64,000 nucleotides of DNA, from positions 37,118-101,117 of the forward strand of contig CAZZAM010000010.1 of assembly GCA_964652775.1 (NCBI GenBank), in the 5' to 3' direction. This stretch comes from UBA11346 sp038060575 (GTDB lineage: Bacteria; Planctomycetota; UBA11346). The translations under genes and the position numbers were made by a program. The notes under the pieces were generated by a model, which was given only the letters and a program-made list of their open reading frames with translations, did no database searches and was not told where the DNA came from. The number at the start of each line of letters is the position of its first letter. Positions within the stretch are counted from its first letter, which is position 1. Shown in pieces: positions 59,605 to 64,000 of this stretch.

Positions 59605-60656
59605 GCATCTCCGTCCTAGCGGCCGAAGATGGCCAAAAAACGACTAGAGACGGCAAGCGGATCCCTGACGCCGTGATCGCAACAGCGCTCGGAGACTGGG
59701 TCACGGTCAAGGCAACACGGCTGCCAAACAATCCGATCATCACGCCGAGCTTGTTCGCGATCAGGAAGGACGGCGACAATATCAATGGGCCGGTCCTCAT
59801 CCGCGCGCCGTCCTGGATCGCTAAGCCGCTGGGGGCATATTACCTCTATTTCGCCCACCACGGCGGGAAGTATATCCGCCTAGCGTATGCCGACGCGCTC
59901 ACCGGACCGTGGAAACTCCACGAAGGCGGTGTGCTTGGGCTGGATCAACTGCCAGTGAAGATGGATCACATTGCTTCACCGGAAATTGTTGTCGATGAGC
60001 AAGCCAAGCGCATCACGATGTATTACCACGGCACAGTACGGCAAAGCGTTCGGCCGGTGAATACCGGCAAATGGAGCGGCCAGCTCACCTTTGCGGCAAC
60101 TAGCGTGGATGGGCTGGCTTTCTCACCGCGCGCGGAAGTCATTTCGTCGTTTTACCTCAAGGTGTTTCCCTATGGCGGACTGAACTATGGCATTTGCAAA
60201 GATGGGAATATCGGCAACCAACTGGCGCGTGGCAAAGACCCCTTGGCGGGATTCGAGCAGGGACCAAAAATAATTGCGAATGGACGCCACGTCGCCCTGC
60301 TGCCGAAAGGCGACACATTATGGGTGTTTTTCTCGCGCGCTGGAGACTGCCCCGAGCAGATCCTGATGACGCGTTTCAACCTGAAAGAAGATTGGACGAA
60401 ATGGGGCGTCAACGCACCTCCTCCAATTGCCGTTCTTAAACCCGAGCAACCGTGGGAAGGGATTCAGTACGAACTGGCTCCCTCCGGCTGGAGCTCAGGT
60501 GTGCGGGTTCAAGAAGTACGTGATCCCTTCGTCTTCGAAGACGGTGGAAAACTGTACCTGCTGTATTCCGTCGCCGGCGAAATGGGAATTGCCATCGCCG
60601 AGTTGGAATTTTCGCCCAAAGACAAAGGGCCGCAGATTGGGAAGGCTGGAAAGTAG
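59605..60656 (+). CDS. GH43-like beta-propeller protein, copy B, 5' end in gap
   Basis: The frame is open from the gap edge (ISVLAAEDGQKT) to 60656, 350 residues visible. In copy A the corresponding start includes a signal peptide MKRLMLMAIMFSISVLAAE. Blade-like repeats include NPIIT, YYLYFAHHGGKYIRLAYADA, HIASPEIVVDEQAK, MYYHG, GRHVALLPKGDTLWVFFSRAGDCPEQIL and the C-terminal VRDPFVFEDGGKLYLLYSVAGEMGIAIAELEF. These resemble five-bladed propellers of the GH43 type, often next to sulfatases in planctomycetes, but catalytic residues were not assigned. It lies downstream of sulfatase B and is likely co-transcribed. Confidence 0.7.
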
Positions 60657-60686
60657 CCTCATTACTCAATTGTGATCCGGCAATGG

Positions 60687-60726
60687 GCTCACCTGGAGAA
60701 CCAGAGGAACGGAGCGAGCGTGGGCT
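60687..60726. repeat. Copy of the GGAGAACC..GAGGAACGGAG dispersed repeat
   Basis: GCTCACCTGGAGAACCAGAGG at this site matches the element found three times in 36521-36752. It lies in the 242-bp gap between copy B and the next sulfatase. The rest of 60727-60898 has no supported gene; a minus-strand frame (60689-60934) reads like protein but matches nothing I recognise. Confidence 0.65.
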
Positions 60727-60898
60727 TGGTTTCACTGTCTAGCAGAAGGGCGCGTGCAGCCTTCAGGCGCTGCGCGCTAGGGAAGGCGCCGCCCAGACGG
60801 ACCACGCGTGGTTCCCGGAATTCGCGCATGGCAGAAATGGCATGCTGGCGGGCAGCCGGGCCATGGTCATTCAGGACTCCCTGCACTAGGCTGCGGAC

Positions 60899-62299
60899 AT
60901 GAAGCCCGATCTGTTGCTCATCTGCCTTGATCAACTCTCCGCTCTCGCCATCGGGCGGGGCGACACACCGACAATCGACGCGCTAGCGGCGGGCGACAGC
61001 TCCTTCACCACCGCTGTGACTGCCTGCCCACTGTGCATGCCCGCGCGCGCCAGCTTCTGGAGTGGCCTGCTGCCACATCGCACTGGTGTGACCTCGAACG
61101 GGCGCTGGGCGGCGGTACCGAAGTGGCCAACCGGGCGTAAGACCTTAGGACGCATCCTTACCGCCTCCGGCTATGCGTGTCGCCATGTCGGCAAGTGCCA
61201 CGATGCGGGCAGCCTGGATGGATTCACCTGCGTCCCTGAGACCGAGCAGCACATTGCGGCCGAGCATCCGGCCTGGCCGCTGCATGGCGATTCGCTGCGC
61301 GATGTGGCCACCACCACCGCAGCCTGTGCGATCCTCGCCGAACCGGCCGGGGACGCGCCGCGCTGCCTCGCTGTTGACCTCAACAATCCACACGATATCT
61401 GCGGCTGGATCGGCGACTACCAGAAGAGCCTCTGCCGCGTCGATCCTCCCGGCGAATTGCCTGAGCTGCCCTTCAACCACGCACCGGCCGATCCTGCCGT
61501 ACTGCCGCGTTCGCTGCAGTACGTGTGCTGCGCCCACAACCGCCAAGCACAGGTAACCGATTTCACCACCACCGATTGGCGGCGCTACATCGCCGCTTAC
61601 CGCCATTATGTGCGCCGCGCCGACGCCGACGTCGCCACCATCCTCGCCGCCTTGCGATCTTCCGGCCGCGCCGACCGCACCCTGGTGCTGCTGTGGACCG
61701 ATCACGGCGACGGCATGGGCGCACACGCGCTGGCGACCAAGCATACCTCCTTCTACGAGGAGTCGGTGCGCGTCCCCTTTATCGTCACCGGCCCCGGCGT
61801 GCCGGCTGGTCAACTCGTCAACGATACCCTCGTTTCGCTGACCGACCTGCTGCCGACCATCTGTGGCTTGGTAGGAGCAGATGTGCCGGCCTGCGACGGC
61901 GTCGACCTGTCGGGCTGGCTCGGCGCAGCGCGGCCGCGCCAGGTGCGCAGCCAGGTGGTGTCTGAGTGGTGGAGCGAATGGGGCAGCACGGTCGAGCCGG
62001 GACGCATGCTGCGCGACGGCCGCTGGAAGTACGTGCATTACCGCGAGGACGGCCGCGAACAGCTCTTCGATCTCGCCGCCGACCCCGGCGAGATGACGGA
62101 CCTAGCGCGCGATTCTGCGCACATCGACCAGCTCGTGCAGATGCGCGCCGCGCTCGAAGCGCACATCGCCGCCACCGCCGATCCCTACCCGACCCTGGCG
62201 GCACAGGCCGATCCGCGCTGGCGCACGCATGCGCCCGGACAGCTCCAGCATGTCGGACCAACCGCACCACAAATCTGGGAACAGAGGCGCCGGTCATGA
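60899..62299 (+). CDS. Type I sulfatase without signal peptide
   Basis: The protein (466 aa) starts MKPDLLLICLDQLSALAIGRGDTP without an export signal and has the FGly motif CMPARASFWSG (Cys-46, preceded by PLC). Other features are CRHVGKCHDAGS, VLLWTDHGDGMGAHALATKHTSFYEESVRVPFIVTGPG, and SGWLGAARP near the end. It is distant from the duplicated sulfatases. Cytoplasmic location is inferred from the missing signal peptide. The stop overlaps a short downstream frame (ATGA). With the propeller gene at 62521 it forms a third, diverged sulfatase/propeller pair. Confidence 0.92.
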   Translation: MKPDLLLICLDQLSALAIGRGDTPTIDALAAGDSSFTTAVTACPLCMPARASFWSGLLPHRTGVTSNGRWAAVPKWPTGRKTLGRILTASGYACRHVGKCHDAGSLDGFTCVPETEQHIAAEHPAWPLHGDSLRDVATTTAACAILAEPAGDAPRCLAVDLNNPHDICGWIGDYQKSLCRVDPPGELPELPFNHAPADPAVLPRSLQYVCCAHNRQAQVTDFTTTDWRRYIAAYRHYVRRADADVATILAALRSSGRADRTLVLLWTDHGDGMGAHALATKHTSFYEESVRVPFIVTGPGVPAGQLVNDTLVSLTDLLPTICGLVGADVPACDGVDLSGWLGAARPRQVRSQVVSEWWSEWGSTVEPGRMLRDGRWKYVHYREDGREQLFDLAADPGEMTDLARDSAHIDQLVQMRAALEAHIAATADPYPTLAAQADPRWRTHAPGQLQHVGPTAPQIWEQRRRS

Positions 62300-62430
62300 G
62301 AACCGCTCCGTTCTTCCCAAGACATGATCTTTGCATACGCCTCTGGCCACTTGTCGTAGCCTTGCTGTTGGCAACGGTCGCGTTGATTGCCAGCGAATCT
62401 ATCGCTGTTAGCCAATACAGCATCACTTAG
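62296..62430 (+). CDS. Small hydrophobic peptide frame (44 aa)
   Basis: Starts with a 4-bp overlap of the sulfatase stop (ATGA) and reads MRTAPFFPRHDLCIRLWPLVVALLLATVALIASE, then a short tail, stopping with TAG at 62428-62430. It has one membrane-like helix or signal peptide. The TAG is in the same frame as the propeller gene that starts at 62521, and the intervening 30 codons are open. So it may be a broken signal-peptide exon of that gene, or a true small membrane peptide. Confidence is low. Confidence 0.4.
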   Translation: MRTAPFFPRHDLCIRLWPLVVALLLATVALIASESIAVSQYSIT

Positions 62431-62520
62431 AACTTTGACCAGCCCTATGCTGCGGTTCTGACTTCTCCTCCCGCTCGCGCGCCGGATTCAAACCACGGAC
62501 GTATCTGGAGACTGCTCATC

Positions 62521-63618
62521 ATGTCCCTTCTGCCCACCACCAGTGCTCTCGCCGCAGCCGAGGTCCCACCCAAGCAGGCGAAATCATCGGCGGCCGACAC
62601 CGCGGTGAAGGAACCGCTTGGGGACTGGGTCACGGTGCAAGCCACGCGCTTACCTCAGAACCCGATCATCACTCCCAAGATGTTCAGCAACACAAAGGAC
62701 GGCAGCAACATCAATGGGCCGACCCTGGTCCGGGTGCCGGCGTGGGTGAAGAATCCGCTCGGAAAATACTACCTCTACTTCGCCCACCACGGCGGCACCT
62801 ACATCCGCATGGCCTACGCCGACTGCGTGGCCGGGCCGTACAAGCTGCACGCGGGCGGCGTCCTCGCGCTTGATCACCTGTCCGTGACATTGGACCACAT
62901 CGCCTCACCCGAGATCCTGGTCGATGAGCAGGCCCAGCGCCTGATCCTCTACTACCACGGGCCCGTGCGGCAGGCGGAACCAGCGAAGAATCCTAGCCAG
63001 TGGGGCGGCCAGCTGACCTTCGCCGCCACCAGCGCGGACGGCCTCACCTTCACGCCGCACCCTGAGGTGATCAGCTCGTCCTACCTGCGCGTCTTCCCGT
63101 ATGCGGGCCGCTTCTATGGCATCTCCAAGAACGGTAACGTCGGCATCTCGTTCTCTCGCAGCGATGATCCCTTGGCCTGCTTCGAGAAGGGGTCGCGGAT
63201 TTTCCCCAATGGCCGGCACGTCGCGCTGCTGCATAAGGGAAACACCTTGTGGGTTTTTCTCAGTCGGGGTGGCGACTGCCCCGAGCAGATCTTGATGACC
63301 CGCTTCGACATCACGGGCGACTGGACAACGTGGGCCGCGAGCGCGCCGTCACCGGTCGCGGTGATCAAGCCCGAGCAGCCATGGGAGGGTACCCAGTACC
63401 CGCTCAAGCCATCGGACTGGGGCGCCGGAGACAAGGTGCAGGAACTGCGTGACCCCTTCGTGTTCGAAGAGAACGGCAAGCTGTACCTCTTCTACACCGT
63501 GGCTGGTGAGATGGGCATCGCCATCGCCGAACTGGATTTTTCGCCCACAGACAAAGGTCCGCATACCGGGTGCTTTTTTCGACCGCCACCTGAAGCCGGG
63601 CAAGAGACTGGGTCATGA
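62521..63618 (+). CDS. GH43-like beta-propeller protein, copy C
   Basis: Intact 365-aa member of the family also at 56867 and 59605. Blades: LGDWVTVQATRLPQNPIITP, NPLGKYYLYFAHHGGTYIRMAYAD, HIASPEILVDEQAQRLILYYHG, GRHVALLHKGNTLWVFLSRGGDCPEQILMTRF, QELRDPFVFEENGKLYLFYTVAGEMGIAIAEL. The chosen ATG gives an N-terminus (MSLLPTTSALAAAE) that looks like the second half of a signal peptide; the frame is open upstream to 62431 with RIWRLLIM, so the true start may be earlier, at a non-ATG codon. It probably acts on carbohydrate with the sulfatase at 60899; catalytic identity is unproven. Confidence 0.7.
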   Translation: MSLLPTTSALAAAEVPPKQAKSSAADTAVKEPLGDWVTVQATRLPQNPIITPKMFSNTKDGSNINGPTLVRVPAWVKNPLGKYYLYFAHHGGTYIRMAYADCVAGPYKLHAGGVLALDHLSVTLDHIASPEILVDEQAQRLILYYHGPVRQAEPAKNPSQWGGQLTFAATSADGLTFTPHPEVISSSYLRVFPYAGRFYGISKNGNVGISFSRSDDPLACFEKGSRIFPNGRHVALLHKGNTLWVFLSRGGDCPEQILMTRFDITGDWTTWAASAPSPVAVIKPEQPWEGTQYPLKPSDWGAGDKVQELRDPFVFEENGKLYLFYTVAGEMGIAIAELDFSPTDKGPHTGCFFRPPPEAGQETGS

Positions 63619-63662
63619 TCGCTATCCTCATCGTCTCCCAAGGATCCTAGATGGAGCAGTTC

Positions 63663-63787
63663 ACACGGAGGAACGAAGGTAACGGAGTTCGAAGGATCGG
63701 GTTACACATTGTGCCATGTTCATCCACCAGGTGATGGGCACCAAACTGGCAAGCCCCTTCCCCTTCGTTGCCTCCGTTCCTCCGTGT
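63663..63787. repeat. Imperfect inverted repeat, ACACGGAGGAACG type
   Basis: Arms 63663-63687 and 63762-63787 pair with about three mismatches over 25 bp, ~75 nt apart. The sequence type ACACGGAGGAACG is the same kind of dispersed intergenic repeat as the CAGAGGCGCAGAGG elements. It separates propeller copy C from the last sulfatase; 63619-63913 has no supported gene. Confidence 0.75.
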
Positions 63788-63913
63788 TAATCAAACGCGT
63801 TTCTAGGATAAAACACGACGTTTACTCTCTCCATGAGTGGTTGAAAATGAGCGTGGCCGCCGTGCTTGTCCCACCGCCCTCGCACTCGCGTGCATGAACC
63901 ACATACTGCACGC

Positions 63914-64000
63914 ATGAGTCAGCCTCCCAATGTCCTCTTCATCATTGTCGATCAGCAGCGCTGGGACACGCTTGGTTGTTACGGCAACACCGCGATCAAC
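63914..64000 (+). CDS. Type I sulfatase, N-terminal part (cut by window end)
   Basis: The ATG at 63914 starts MSQPPNVLFIIVDQQRWDTLGC, then YGNTAIN at the window edge, the first strand and calcium-binding Asp of a type I sulfatase. There is no signal peptide, as in the genes at 49701 and 60899. The FGly motif lies beyond the window. It extends the sulfatase island to the right. Confidence 0.85.
   Translation, partial: MSQPPNVLFIIVDQQRWDTLGCYGNTAIN

Noticed and set aside
60689..60934. Minus-strand frame reading QHAISAMREFREPRVVRLGG
   Set aside because: It looks protein-like, but no family is recognised, no start signal is clear and it overlaps the repeat copy and the next gene's start. Kept only as a note.

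Overview
The window is GC-rich bacterial chromosome from a draft scaffold, with N runs at 5748-5757 and 59505-59604. Gene content suggests the PVC group, most likely a planctomycete or close relative: many type I sulfatases, a formylglycine-generating enzyme (FGE), two large membrane-spanning Ser/Thr kinases with TPR or LRR tails, and numerous palindromic or short-tandem-repeat intergenic elements. No rRNA, tRNA, CRISPR array, transposase or phage gene was recognised.

From 1 to 15 kb lies mostly housekeeping content: a ceramidase-like fragment, a frameshifted EthD-like gene, an aldo/keto reductase, miaA, topA, a thyA-folA pair, the tdh/kbl threonine-degradation pair, dnaX and a Ser/Thr kinase. 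dnaX carries what looks like a complete programmed -1 frameshift signal: a G-GGC-CCT heptamer, a 5-nt spacer and a GC-rich hairpin. It sits at the zero-frame stop, with an open -1 frame that would add a tau-like tail.

From 15 to 23 kb is a five-gene peptide/oligosaccharide ABC importer whose binding protein is about twice normal size. From 23 to 36 kb come a LysR regulator, an SDR, a lipoprotein, a beta-barrel protein, an aminotransferase, valS, a glutamine amidotransferase and an LRR kinase. From 36.8 to 43.8 kb is a SUF operon (IscU-like protein without the usual cysteines, sufB, sufC, sufD, sufS) ending in a SulP anion transporter.

From 44 to 64 kb is a sulfatase-rich carbohydrate island: eight sulfatase genes (one cut by the window edge, one by a gap), one sulfatase remnant, an FGE with both catalytic cysteines, a CE15-like esterase, three copies of a GH43-like beta-propeller family, a LacI and an AraC regulator. 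An AraC/sulfatase/propeller unit has been tandemly duplicated and is decaying: copy A's propeller gene has three in-frame stops, and copy B keeps only the first ~40 codons of AraC. Exported and signal-less sulfatases plus a membrane-anchored FGE suggest stepwise desulfation of a sulfated polysaccharide, with no SusC/SusD in view.

Intergenic DNA is unusually structured. Perfect 24-30 bp inverted repeats, including a CTGGGA-ended family, and paired inverted arrays of 7-8 bp units lie between many genes, and one CTGGGA-type arm appears to encode the N-terminus of SufD.
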